The notes beneath the pieces were generated by a model. That model did no database searches and was not told the DNA's origin. It saw nothing but the letters and a program-made list of their open reading frames with translations. A stretch of 49,901 nucleotides of DNA, taken from the NCBI GenBank assembly GCA_016931315.1, contig JAFGFB010000035.1, positions 1 to 49,901 of the forward strand, in the 5' to 3' direction. The DNA is from Anaerolineae bacterium. GTDB lineage: Bacteria > Chloroflexota > Anaerolineae > B4-G1 > SLSP01. Of the stretch, positions 8,619 to 16,285 are shown piece by piece; position 1 is the stretch's first letter; each line of letters starts with the position of its first letter. The position numbers and the translations under genes are program-made.

Positions 8619-9399
8619 TGAATTTGAGCTGGTGCAAGAGCAGGGTTGGCGCCGTGGCTTGCGTAACCTGATGCGGCAGGGTTTTGCTGGCTGGTGGAAG
8701 ACGAGCAGTTGGTGGGTGCAAACCTTGATTTGGGCAGGAATCATCAATTTCATCCTGGCGGGTGTGTTGTGGAGCGCGCAGGGTTTCGATGTGCAGGAGG
8801 CGCTGTCATTTTACGCGATTTTTGCCGGGCTGTTTCCACCCATTGCCGTCATCATTATCATGCAGGATGTGGTAGTAGGGGAAAAACTCTCCGGCACTGC
8901 CGCCTGGGTACTTTCCAAGCCGGCTTCTCGAACCGCCTTTATTCTCTCAAAACTCGCGCCCAATGCCGTGGGGGTAGCGGCAACGATGGTCTTCTTTCCA
9001 GGTCTGCTGGCTTTTGTGCAGCTCATGCTTGCGGGAGCGCCGATTGCCTCCCCGCTACACTTCCTGGTGGGCTTGGGCATCTTCGTGCTCAATCTCTGGT
9101 TCTACCTGACCTTGACGCTCATGTTGGGCGTGTTGACCAACAGCCGGGCAGCCGTTATCGCCATTCCTATGGCCTTTGCCTTTGGTCAGCAGTATCTTCT
9201 GGGTATGGCGCCGGTACTTCGGCACTTTCTGCCGTGGACGCTCTCTCTGCCGCCTGGCGAAGCGTTCGGCGGCGCGATTGTGCCTTCGGTGATGGCGGGT
9301 GTCGTCCCCTTCTCCTGGGGACCGGTGATTTTCGTGAGTGTTTGCATCATCGTATTCAGCGTTGTATCTCTCTGGCGCTTTCAGGACCAGGAATTGTAA
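8605..9399 (+). CDS. ABC-2 type permease
   Basis: Integral membrane protein of 264 aa with six hydrophobic segments and the short loop pattern EKLSGTAAWVLSKPASRTAFILSKL seen in ABC-2 permeases of the NosY/ABC2_membrane_2 group. The start at ATG 8605 has GAGGGGGGA just before it and lies inside the last codons of the ATPase gene. It is the membrane partner of that ATPase. The substrate cannot be read from the sequence. Confidence 0.9.
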   Translation: MAGNSEFELVQEQGWRRGLRNLMRQGFAGWWKTSSWWVQTLIWAGIINFILAGVLWSAQGFDVQEALSFYAIFAGLFPPIAVIIIMQDVVVGEKLSGTAAWVLSKPASRTAFILSKLAPNAVGVAATMVFFPGLLAFVQLMLAGAPIASPLHFLVGLGIFVLNLWFYLTLTLMLGVLTNSRAAVIAIPMAFAFGQQYLLGMAPVLRHFLPWTLSLPPGEAFGGAIVPSVMAGVVPFSWGPVIFVSVCIIVFSVVSLWRFQDQEL

Positions 9400-9427
9400 G
9401 CGCCTTTTTGAAACGGATGGGCAGCAG

Positions 9428-10504
9428 ATGAATCAAAACGTGATTATCAGACCAATTCGCGATGACGAGCAATCCGAGGCCAAGCGGGTGATGCGCCGGG
9501 CATTTTCGCCTCCCACATGGTTGTTCTTTTCGTGGAGCAAGGATGTATTGGTGGCGGAACATGCGGGGCGCATCGTGGGCGGGACTGTGCTAAAGACATT
9601 TACCTTGCCCAAGGGGCGCAAGGTGGGCTTCGTCTACTGGCTCTTTACTGACCCTGAGGCGCGCGGTCTGGGCGCCGGACAGGGCTTGATCGAGGGGGCG
9701 TTGGATTTCTTTGTCGCGCAGGGCTGCGATGAGGTCTCCGCCTGTGTTGAGGGCTACAATACAAGCTCCAGCAAAGTCTTCGCCACGCGCGGCTTTGCGA
9801 TCCTTTCCATGGGCGAACAACTGCGGCGTTATGGCTTGGGAATAATCCCCTATTGGTGGCACTCATTCCATTTTATGGATGTGGGGCATTTCCTGTGGGT
9901 CAAGCCTGGTGCAGAAAAGCCTGATAGCCCTGCGTTGCAATGGTTCGGTACCTGGCTCATCAATGTGCTGTTGCTGTGGTTATCTGTATGGCGCTCGGGG
10001 GGCTTGGAGCGCCGCGATTTATGGACGGTCCCCGTCGCATTCCTGATACTATTCGGGTTGCGTTCGCTGGCGATGTGGAGTGTCGCACGCCTGCAAGGGT
10101 TGGCGGTGCGATTCCGCGCCTGGGAATCCAGTGCGACATTGGTTGCGGTGATTGCATTGCTCTTCGGTGGTTTTTTCCCCTTCCCTGGCAGCTTCTATCC
10201 CGTGACGGAGCGCTGGCGTTACCGCGAACTTCTGCCCAAAATTGTACCGATGGCGCTGGCAGGGACACTGGCATCCTTGTTGCTTGCCTGGAGCAGTTGG
10301 GCAGCGCTGCATTGGAATGTGGCGCCTGGATTTACATCACCCTTATCTATCTTGTTAGCGCTCAGCCGTATGTTGGCAGTATTGGAGACGGTTGTGGCTT
10401 TTTTCCCTCTGATCAGTTTCAACGGGAGGCGGATTTGGGATTGGAACCGCCTCATCTGGGGAGTGCTGAGCCTGGCAGCAGTAGCGCTCATGTTTGTGAG
10501 TTAG
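9428..10504 (+). CDS. GNAT acetyltransferase fused to a six-segment membrane domain
   Basis: A protein of 358 aa. Residues about 5-150 form a GNAT domain (IIRPIRDDEQSEAKRVMRRAF at the start; the acetyl-CoA loop is the degenerate LFTDPEARGLGAGQGLIEGAL; then the SSSKVFATRGFAILSMGEQLRRYG end strand). Residues about 170-358 contain six hydrophobic helices with few charged residues. GNAT domains transfer acetyl groups to amines; the membrane part suggests a membrane-bound or membrane-carried acceptor. The start at ATG 9428 is chosen from domain alignment; the Shine-Dalgarno site (GGATGGG) is weak. It lies between two ABC exporter sets. Confidence 0.85.
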   Translation: MNQNVIIRPIRDDEQSEAKRVMRRAFSPPTWLFFSWSKDVLVAEHAGRIVGGTVLKTFTLPKGRKVGFVYWLFTDPEARGLGAGQGLIEGALDFFVAQGCDEVSACVEGYNTSSSKVFATRGFAILSMGEQLRRYGLGIIPYWWHSFHFMDVGHFLWVKPGAEKPDSPALQWFGTWLINVLLLWLSVWRSGGLERRDLWTVPVAFLILFGLRSLAMWSVARLQGLAVRFRAWESSATLVAVIALLFGGFFPFPGSFYPVTERWRYRELLPKIVPMALAGTLASLLLAWSSWAALHWNVAPGFTSPLSILLALSRMLAVLETVVAFFPLISFNGRRIWDWNRLIWGVLSLAAVALMFVS

Positions 10505-10524
10505 CTCTTTTTACAGGTTTTTCG

Positions 10525-10533
10525 TGCTACGAT
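10525..10533 (+). promoter_or_regulatory. Candidate extended -10 promoter for the DrrAB-type exporter
   Basis: TGCTACGAT matches TGnTAnnAT and lies 73 bp before the start codon of the ATPase gene at 10606. No -35 at proper spacing is obvious. The assignment is by pattern only. Confidence 0.3.
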
Positions 10534-10605
10534 TTTACTGCGCCGCGAAGAGTGCGAGCGGTAGAACAACTCTAATCTCTGAATTGCAATTTTGAGGAGT
10601 GAACT

Positions 10606-11553
10606 ATGGCTCTGGTTGAAGTGAATAATCTGGTCAAGCGTTATACATCAGCAGGACCGAATGCAGTAGATGCTGTTTCATTCGAGATTCACGCAGGGGA
10701 GGTGTTTAGCTTGCTCGGTCCGAACGGCGCGGGTAAGACAACCACGATCTCTATGATCAGCACATTGCTTACGCCAACTGCTGGTAACGTTGTTGTGGAT
10801 GGACACGATGTGCAGCGCGAGCCTATGGCGGTGCGCGAGGTCATCGGCGTTGCTCCGCAGGACCTGGCGCTCTATCATGACCTCAGCGCTGAAGAGAATC
10901 TGCGCTTCTGGGGCGAGATGCGCGGACTAGGCGGCGCGGAACTTAAGCGCGAAATTGCCGAGAAACTGGCATTGATGGATCTGTCCGACCGGGCAAAGGC
11001 GCGCGTGAAAACCTTCTCCGGAGGCATGAAGCGACGCCTCAACCTCGCCGTAGGGCTTCTGGGCAATCCCAGGTTGGTCATGCTGGATGAGCCGACGGTT
11101 GCCATTGACCCACAGAGCCGCCGATATATTCTGGACTACGTCAAGCGAATGAATGCCGATGGAGCGACCGTGCTCTATACCACGCACTACATGGAAGAGG
11201 CGCAGGAACTGAGCCATCGCATCGGCATTATGGATCAAGGCAGGCTGATTGCGCTGGGGACTTTGGAAGAACTCACGCGGCAAGTGGGAGAGCATGAGAC
11301 GCTGGTTCTGAAGTTGCACCAGGAGGGTGGTGGCGCCGCACTGGCAGAGGCATTGACTGGCTGTGAGGATGTGTTTGAGGCAAGCGCCAGCAACGGTGAA
11401 GTGACGCTTAACGTTGACTCAGCACAGGCGGCGTTGCCGCTGGCTTTGGCAAAAGCTGGGGATTTGGGGCTGAGCATTCGCACCGTGGATATTCGTGAGC
11501 CTAATCTGGAGACAGTATTCTTGCACCTTACCGGGCGAGCACTGCGGGATTGA
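10606..11553 (+). CDS. DrrA/NatA-type ABC exporter ATPase
   Basis: ATPase of 315 aa with Walker A GPNGAGKTT, the DrrA-type signature FSGGMKRRLN, Walker B LVMLDEPTVAIDP, H-loop in TTHYMEEA, and the C-terminal DrrA-like domain ending LETVFLHLTGRALRD. ATG 10606 follows GAGGAG. Such ATPases drive multidrug, daunorubicin or lipid-type export with ABC-2 permeases; two permease genes follow on the same strand. A clear homologue with the same C-terminal tail lies at 42738-43676. Confidence 0.95.
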   Translation: MALVEVNNLVKRYTSAGPNAVDAVSFEIHAGEVFSLLGPNGAGKTTTISMISTLLTPTAGNVVVDGHDVQREPMAVREVIGVAPQDLALYHDLSAEENLRFWGEMRGLGGAELKREIAEKLALMDLSDRAKARVKTFSGGMKRRLNLAVGLLGNPRLVMLDEPTVAIDPQSRRYILDYVKRMNADGATVLYTTHYMEEAQELSHRIGIMDQGRLIALGTLEELTRQVGEHETLVLKLHQEGGGAALAEALTGCEDVFEASASNGEVTLNVDSAQAALPLALAKAGDLGLSIRTVDIREPNLETVFLHLTGRALRD

Positions 11554-11640
11554 TGGAAGGGTTACTTGGGGGGGGCAGCCTCAAATCCAAGACGCCCTTT
11601 CTTCTTTCTGTGGTGAACATTGTGTAGGAGCCTGTATGCT

Positions 11641-12987
11641 ATGAAGAAACTATGGGTACTTGCATTGAAAGAAGTGCGATTGGCATTCCGCGATGTGGGA
11701 ATGCTGGTCACCATGTTGGCAACGCCATTACTACTCACACTGGCGATTGGCGCGGCATTTGGGGGCAGCGGAGGGGGAAATCTCTCCGATGTGCCGGTCC
11801 TGCTACTCAATCGTGATCAGGGCACGCTCTCGCAGGCTCTGGTCGAGGTCTTTGACTCCGAGGGCGTCAAAGGGTTGATTGCCCTTGAGCAGGTCAGCGA
11901 TGAATCTGCCGCACGCGCGCGCGTGGATCAGGATGAAGTCGCGGTACTCGTCATTATCCCTGCGGATTTTGGCGCGCGCGTTTTCCCGGAAGGGGCGCAA
12001 GTGCAACAAACTGTTGGCCTCGACCTGACGGCGATGGATGAGGCAGACTATCAAGCTCTGACTAACGAACAGAAGCTGGAAATCGGGCGCGCCTTCGCCC
12101 TCTCGCAGGGGCAGGTTGCTCCCGATGCTGTAAGCATCGAGCTCTATGCTAGCCCCGATTGGCGCATCAGCACTGCTATCGTCAAAAGCGTGATAACGCA
12201 GGGTATTGAGATCATGAATATTCGGCTTCAGGGAATGATGGCGATTATGACGCGCTTGGTGACGGCTCATATTTTGAGTGGCGCGAACCCGGAGCCGGTG
12301 CCATCTGCTGTACCATTTGCTGCCATGCCCTCGGAAAATCCACAAGCGAGTGCGCTGCCGGTGCGTTTGACCGTCACCGTGCCCGGCGGTCGTAGCTTCA
12401 GCTGGCTTGATTATTCTTCTGCCAGTCTTGCAATCATCTTTTTGATGTTCGCCGTGACCTCGGGCGGTCGGACGTTGTTGGCGGAGCGTGAGTGGGGGAC
12501 GTTGCCACGGCTCTTGATTACACCTACGGCGCCCCTTGCCGTGTTAGTGGGGAAGATGGCGGGCATTGTGTTGACCGGCTTGCTACAAGTCACAGTTCTG
12601 TGGGGGGCAACCAGCCTGCTTGGCGCCTATTGGGGCAATCCGCTGCTGGTTCCGCTCGCTCTGCTCGTGTTGGTTATATGCGCTACCGGCGTTGGGGCGC
12701 TCGTTTCGTCATGGGCGCAGACGGCGGGACAGGCGGGGGCTATTGGTACCGCCGTTACCCTGGTCGGCTCGGCCATCTCCGGAAGCTTTTTCCCGCGCAT
12801 GAATTTGCCGGTATGGGTACAGCAGCTGAGCCTGATTACGCCACAAGCCTGGGGGATTGAAATCTTCTCTGAATTGCAGAGCGGCGGCGGGCTGGTAGAT
12901 TTGCTGCCTTTGCTGGGGGGAGCGCTCTTGCTTACGGCAGTCTATTACATCCTGGCGCTGGTGGGTTTCAGGCGGCAGTTTAGATAG
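11641..12987 (+). CDS. ABC-2 type permease (long extracytoplasmic loop)
   Basis: Permease of 448 aa: one N-terminal helix (about residues 18-40), a large extracytoplasmic region (about 45-240) and then five to six helices, the ABC2_membrane_3 layout. LAEREWGTLPRLLITP is the usual coupling-helix motif. GGAG (11627-11630) lies ten bases before ATG 11641; the open frame extends to TTG 11620 but that start has no support. It pairs with the ATPase upstream and probably forms a heterodimer with the next permease. Confidence 0.92.
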   Translation: MKKLWVLALKEVRLAFRDVGMLVTMLATPLLLTLAIGAAFGGSGGGNLSDVPVLLLNRDQGTLSQALVEVFDSEGVKGLIALEQVSDESAARARVDQDEVAVLVIIPADFGARVFPEGAQVQQTVGLDLTAMDEADYQALTNEQKLEIGRAFALSQGQVAPDAVSIELYASPDWRISTAIVKSVITQGIEIMNIRLQGMMAIMTRLVTAHILSGANPEPVPSAVPFAAMPSENPQASALPVRLTVTVPGGRSFSWLDYSSASLAIIFLMFAVTSGGRTLLAEREWGTLPRLLITPTAPLAVLVGKMAGIVLTGLLQVTVLWGATSLLGAYWGNPLLVPLALLVLVICATGVGALVSSWAQTAGQAGAIGTAVTLVGSAISGSFFPRMNLPVWVQQLSLITPQAWGIEIFSELQSGGGLVDLLPLLGGALLLTAVYYILALVGFRRQFR

Positions 12988-13044
12988 GTCAAACGGTATA
13001 TTTTTGAGCATTGACTCCTGATGGAGCTTTGTTGGAGGAATAGA

Positions 13045-14253
13045 ATGCAACGTTTACGCGCCATGATTCGAAATGAATTTCTGCTGGAATTCACCTCTCC
13101 TATATCCCTGTTTTTTTTCTTGGTGCTACCACTTTTGTTCACAGCAGCGGTAGGTGCGGGCCTGGGTGGTATGATGGATCAGGATGCTGATACGCCTCAG
13201 GAAGTGCGCATCCCTCTGTATGTCCAAACTCAGGATCAGGGGTCCCTGGTCGAGGCGCTGCTAGCAGTTTTCCCGGAGGCAAATCTGCAACCGGAGTTGG
13301 TGGAGGTGTTGCCGGAAGAGCAATTTGGTCTGGAGATTCCGGCGTATTTTTCCGCCGCCTTGCTCAATGGCGATATGGTTACACTGACCCTGCATACACT
13401 CCCCGATAATAGCTCTAGTTTTGCTGTGGAGCAGGCTGTGCGTGCGGCGCAGGGGCGTGTGGGAGGGGCGGCGTTGGTAGCGAAGATGGGCTTGGAGCAG
13501 GCGCGTCAGGCGGGGGTCGTGAGCACGCCGGAGGAAGAGCTACAGTTTTTTCGTGAGGTGCTAAACGAGGTGCTGGCTACTGCGCAGCAGCCTCCTGCGA
13601 CGGCTCAGGTGCGTTGGGCTGAAGGGGCGACCATCACCGATGATGCTAACGCTATGGCGACGAGCGCCGAACAGGCTTCTGCCGGGCAGCTCGTTACCTG
13701 GGTGCAGATTACGTTGCTGGGAGCGGCGGAAGTGCTGGTCAGCGAACGGCTCGGAGGCACCTTGCGCCGTATGTTGGTAACACCCGCCTCACGTTTTGTG
13801 GTGCTCCTTGGCAAATTACTGGGGCGGTTGGCGTTGGGGTTGCTGCAGATGACGATTTTGCTTGTTGGCGGGGCGCTGCTCTTTGGGGTGAACTGGGGAC
13901 GCCATCCTTTGGCGGTTGCCCTGGTCTCGCTCGCCTTTGCCATCGCCACCGTTTCCCTGGGTATTCTGCTGGCTACCGTGGTCAAGACACGCGGTCAGGC
14001 GGGAAGCATCGTGGTGGGGCTTTCGATGGGCATGGCGGCGCTCGGCGGCGCCTGGTATCCCTTGGAGATTACCCCGCCGCTATATCGGCAGGTGGTACAA
14101 ATTCTCCCTTCCACTTGGGCGATGCGTGCCTATACGGACCTGTTGGCGCGGGGAGCCAATCTGGTCCAGGTATTGCCCTATGTGGGTATTTTGCTTGGCT
14201 TTGCGCTCGTCTTTTTGACCGTGGGCGTGTGGCGCTTCCAGCGCTATGAGTGA
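13045..14253 (+). CDS. ABC-2 type permease (second of a pair)
   Basis: Permease of 402 aa with the same layout as its neighbour: N-terminal helix, extracytoplasmic domain (about residues 35-210), and a C-terminal helix bundle with VSERLGGTLRRMLVTPASR as the coupling region. GGAGG (13034-13038) sits six bases before ATG 13045, which is why I do not use ATG 13021. It overlaps the small membrane-protein gene at 14246 by 8 nt. Confidence 0.92.
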   Translation: MQRLRAMIRNEFLLEFTSPISLFFFLVLPLLFTAAVGAGLGGMMDQDADTPQEVRIPLYVQTQDQGSLVEALLAVFPEANLQPELVEVLPEEQFGLEIPAYFSAALLNGDMVTLTLHTLPDNSSSFAVEQAVRAAQGRVGGAALVAKMGLEQARQAGVVSTPEEELQFFREVLNEVLATAQQPPATAQVRWAEGATITDDANAMATSAEQASAGQLVTWVQITLLGAAEVLVSERLGGTLRRMLVTPASRFVVLLGKLLGRLALGLLQMTILLVGGALLFGVNWGRHPLAVALVSLAFAIATVSLGILLATVVKTRGQAGSIVVGLSMGMAALGGAWYPLEITPPLYRQVVQILPSTWAMRAYTDLLARGANLVQVLPYVGILLGFALVFLTVGVWRFQRYE

Positions 14254-14446
14254 TATGTTGCGCGCTAGCCTTTCTCTGGCATGGAAGATGGCTTTTGGCG
14301 CCTTGATCCTGGTGGCAGGTTTGGGAGGTGTGGGAGCATTATTTTCCGGTGAATGGTTGACCGGATTAGCTCTGCTTGCAGTTGCTATTGTGCTGACTTG
14401 GGTGTTGGCGCGCAGTTTGCGTGGGCAGAGGGTCGGGCGACCTTAA
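14246..14446 (+). CDS. Small two-helix membrane protein
   Basis: A protein of 66 aa with two hydrophobic helices (about residues 15-34 and 38-57) and a basic tail (ARSLRGQRVGRP). It starts within the last codons of the permease gene (8-nt overlap), as translationally coupled genes do; a second ATG lies at 14255. It may be an accessory subunit of the exporter. No family is recognised. Confidence 0.6.
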   Translation: MSDMLRASLSLAWKMAFGALILVAGLGGVGALFSGEWLTGLALLAVAIVLTWVLARSLRGQRVGRP

Positions 14447-14470
14447 GCCGAAGCTTGCCTGCGATACAAT

Positions 14471-14500
14471 GAAAAGGGGCGCCTCGAGGCGCCCCTTTTC
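14471..14500. terminator. Bidirectional terminator, perfect 30-bp palindrome
   Basis: All 30 bases form one perfect palindrome with GC-rich core (GGGGCGCCTCGAGGCGCCCC) flanked by GAAAA and TTTTC, giving A-runs and T-runs on both sides. It lies between the convergent exporter operon (plus strand) and Hsp20 cluster (minus strand), so it can end transcription from both. Confidence 0.93.
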
Positions 14501-14518
14501 GTTTTGGCCGTCGTTGTT

Positions 14519-15028
14519 TTATTCTGTTTTGACCTTGATTTTGCGGCTGTCTTTGGCTGCCACAACTTTGGGCAGATTGATGGTCAGCACCCCGTTCTTG
14601 AAAGTCGCTTCCGCGTTCTCGGTATCCACGTTCACGGGTAGGGCGATAGTGCGGCTGAATGACCCGTATGTGCGTTCCATGCGATAGATATTGCCGCTGC
14701 GCTGCTCTTCCTCGGCCTTTTTCTCCCCGCTAAGGGTCAGGGTATCTCGTGATAGCGAAACCTGGATGTCCTTTTCGCTCATGCCAGGCAGTTCCGCCTT
14801 GATCTGGAGTTCCTTTTCAGTTTCGATGACATCCACCCGCGGGCTGAATTCGCCCCATGCCATTTCAAAGGGGGCAAAGGGCGCCAGGCCAAAGTTGTTG
14901 AAGAATTCCTCAAACAGGCGCTCCGGTCCTTCGTATGGGTTTGCTGATTGCCGTGCCAGCCCGGTTGATCCCGTCTGTTGTCGCGGCCGTCTCTCACGTT
15001 TCCAGAAATTGCGATTCATGATTGACAT
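14519..15028 (-). CDS. Hsp20/alpha-crystallin family small heat-shock protein
   Basis: Small heat-shock protein of 169 aa; ATP-independent holdase that keeps unfolding proteins soluble. The alpha-crystallin domain spans about residues 60-165 (RVDVIETEKELQIKAELPGM at the start; ending in NGVLTINLPK with the conserved GVLxI/LP signature), and a charged, Gln/Arg-rich N-terminal arm precedes it. The start ATG at 15028 has a full GGAGGTGAT Shine-Dalgarno sequence. It is the last of three leftward Hsp20 genes and has its own upstream 15-bp inverted repeat. Confidence 0.94.
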   Translation of the reverse strand: MSIMNRNFWKRERRPRQQTGSTGLARQSANPYEGPERLFEEFFNNFGLAPFAPFEMAWGEFSPRVDVIETEKELQIKAELPGMSEKDIQVSLSRDTLTLSGEKKAEEEQRSGNIYRMERTYGSFSRTIALPVNVDTENAEATFKNGVLTINLPKVVAAKDSRKIKVKTE

Positions 15029-15051
15029 GCTTATCACCTCCTTCAACGTTG

Positions 15052-15093
15052 TGTGATCTCGAGAAGGCGCTTTGTTCACTTCTCGAGATCACA
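15052..15093. promoter_or_regulatory. Perfect 15-bp inverted repeat upstream of an Hsp20 gene
   Basis: TGTGATCTCGAGAAG (15052-15066) and CTTCTCGAGATCACA (15079-15093) are exact inverted repeats with a 12-nt spacer, in the gap between two Hsp20 genes. The inner part GAGAAGGCGC (15061-15070) recurs on the other strand at 16104-16113 before the first Hsp20 gene. A heat-shock repressor operator or an mRNA hairpin are both possible. Confidence 0.7.
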
Positions 15094-15130
15094 AAGCTAT
15101 CTGATATTTTTTCAGGCTTGGGTAACGGGA

Positions 15131-15544
15131 TCAGGCATCTTTGATGCCGATTTTGCGCGTCGTCGGGGTTGCCTTGGGCAAATGCAGGCGCAAAACACCG
15201 TTCTTTACCGTCGCCTCAATATTATCCTGGTCAATTTCCTGCGAGAGCGTGAAGTTGCGTTGGAAATCTCCGATGCGATACTCTGCCCATGCGAGGCTAT
15301 AGCCCTCAGGGTAGCTCGGTGCAACATAGCCATTGATGCTCAGCACATTGCGCTCGAGGGTAATATCCACCGATGCGGGATCAACGCCCGGCATATCTGC
15401 CAGGATAACAATCGCATCGTTCATTTCGTAGATGTCTACACGCGGGATGAAGGCCAATCGTGAACGGGTGCGCTCGGCTTCGCCTTCGACCAGCTCTTGT
15501 TTTTCAGCCTGCTCCAATTGCAGTTCCTTGGTTTCCTCAGTCAT
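15131..15544 (-). CDS. Hsp20/alpha-crystallin family protein
   Basis: Protein of 137 aa. After a Glu/Gln-rich arm of about 30 residues, the alpha-crystallin domain runs from RVDIYEMNDAIVILADMPGV to NGVLRLHLPKA. It differs strongly from its two neighbours, so the three are old paralogues. GGAGGTGA sits four bases before the ATG at 15544. It is the middle gene of the leftward cluster, separated from the upstream Hsp20 gene by 42 bp. Confidence 0.92.
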   Translation of the reverse strand: MTEETKELQLEQAEKQELVEGEAERTRSRLAFIPRVDIYEMNDAIVILADMPGVDPASVDITLERNVLSINGYVAPSYPEGYSLAWAEYRIGDFQRNFTLSQEIDQDNIEATVKNGVLRLHLPKATPTTRKIGIKDA

Positions 15545-15586
15545 TGTGTCACCTCCATTGTTTTACCACGGTAATCATTACCCGGC

Positions 15587-16033
15587 TTAGCCCACTCGCA
15601 CAGCGATTTTCTTGGGCTTATCCTCTTCAGCGCGCGGCAGCGTGATGTTCAGAATGCCGTTGTTGGTTGTGGCTTCCACTTTTTGTGGATCAACCTTGAA
15701 GGGCAACTGAAAACTCCGCGTGAAGGTTCCGCAACCACGCTCACGCCGGTGATAAGTAATGCCTTCCGCTCCTTCCTCGGGCTTGCGACTACCACTGATG
15801 GTAAGCGTGTCATCTACCACGCTGATGTCGAGGTCCTCGGCCAGCACGCCGGGCAGCTCTGTGGTGACCACTGCACCATTTTCATTGACCCAGATATTCA
15901 TTGCGGGATAGCCGCGCAACACGGGCAGTTCGGATGGGGCAGCGGTTTCGCCAAACACTTGGTTCATCTCACGTCGTAAGCGTTCCATCTCACGCCACAT
16001 AGGGCTTACTCCTCTATACGGTCGTTGTAACAT
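15587..16033 (-). CDS. Hsp20/alpha-crystallin family protein
   Basis: Protein of 148 aa with the N-terminal MWREMERLRREMNQVFGE helix typical of bacterial class A Hsp20 and the domain closing NGILNITLPRAEE. ATG 16033 follows GGGAGGTGC; a second in-frame ATG at 16000 also has GAGGAG before it, so two start sites are possible. This is the first gene of the three-gene cluster and probably carries the main promoter in the upstream 250 bp. Confidence 0.92.
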   Translation of the reverse strand: MLQRPYRGVSPMWREMERLRREMNQVFGETAAPSELPVLRGYPAMNIWVNENGAVVTTELPGVLAEDLDISVVDDTLTISGSRKPEEGAEGITYHRRERGCGTFTRSFQLPFKVDPQKVEATTNNGILNITLPRAEEDKPKKIAVRVG

Positions 16034-16087
16034 TTTTGCACCTCCCAAATACTAAGGTATGCTTTTTGTGCTTTGAGTAGCGCTCAT

Positions 16088-16116
16088 TCTGAGAGCTCGA
16101 GTGGCGCCTTCTCAGA
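16088..16116. promoter_or_regulatory. Imperfect inverted repeat upstream of the Hsp20 cluster
   Basis: TCTGAGA (16088-16094) and TCTCAGA (16110-16116) are inverted repeats around a CTCGAG-containing spacer. On the minus strand the right part reads GAGAAGGCGC, identical to ten bases inside the repeat at 15052-15093. Shared regulation of both Hsp20 sites is inferred. No convincing -35/-10 pair was found here. Confidence 0.4.
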
Positions 16117-16212
16117 GCACACCTGAAATTGCTTTTACATTTTTGATTCTATAGCCCGAAGATTAGAATTACATAAGTCCCGGCTTAGAAAATCATCAGA
16201 AATTCCAAAGCA

Positions 16213-16242
16213 AACGGCGGGGTTGTGCTCAACCCCGCCGTT
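16213..16242 (-). terminator. Rho-independent terminator of the nucleotidylyltransferase gene
   Basis: AACGGCGGGGTT (16213-16224) and AACCCCGCCGTT (16231-16242) form a perfect 12-bp stem with a 6-nt loop, 43 bp downstream of the stop at 16286 on the minus strand. The T-run after the stem is short (TGCTTT). Confidence 0.75.
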
Positions 16243-16285
16243 ACAGGTGTGATAAACGTTTAGATTTCTGGCATCTTTTGCATAT

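Noticed and set aside
8694..9431. A 245-codon plus-strand frame inside the ABC permease gene
   Set aside because: It lies out of frame with the permease helices and has no start signal.
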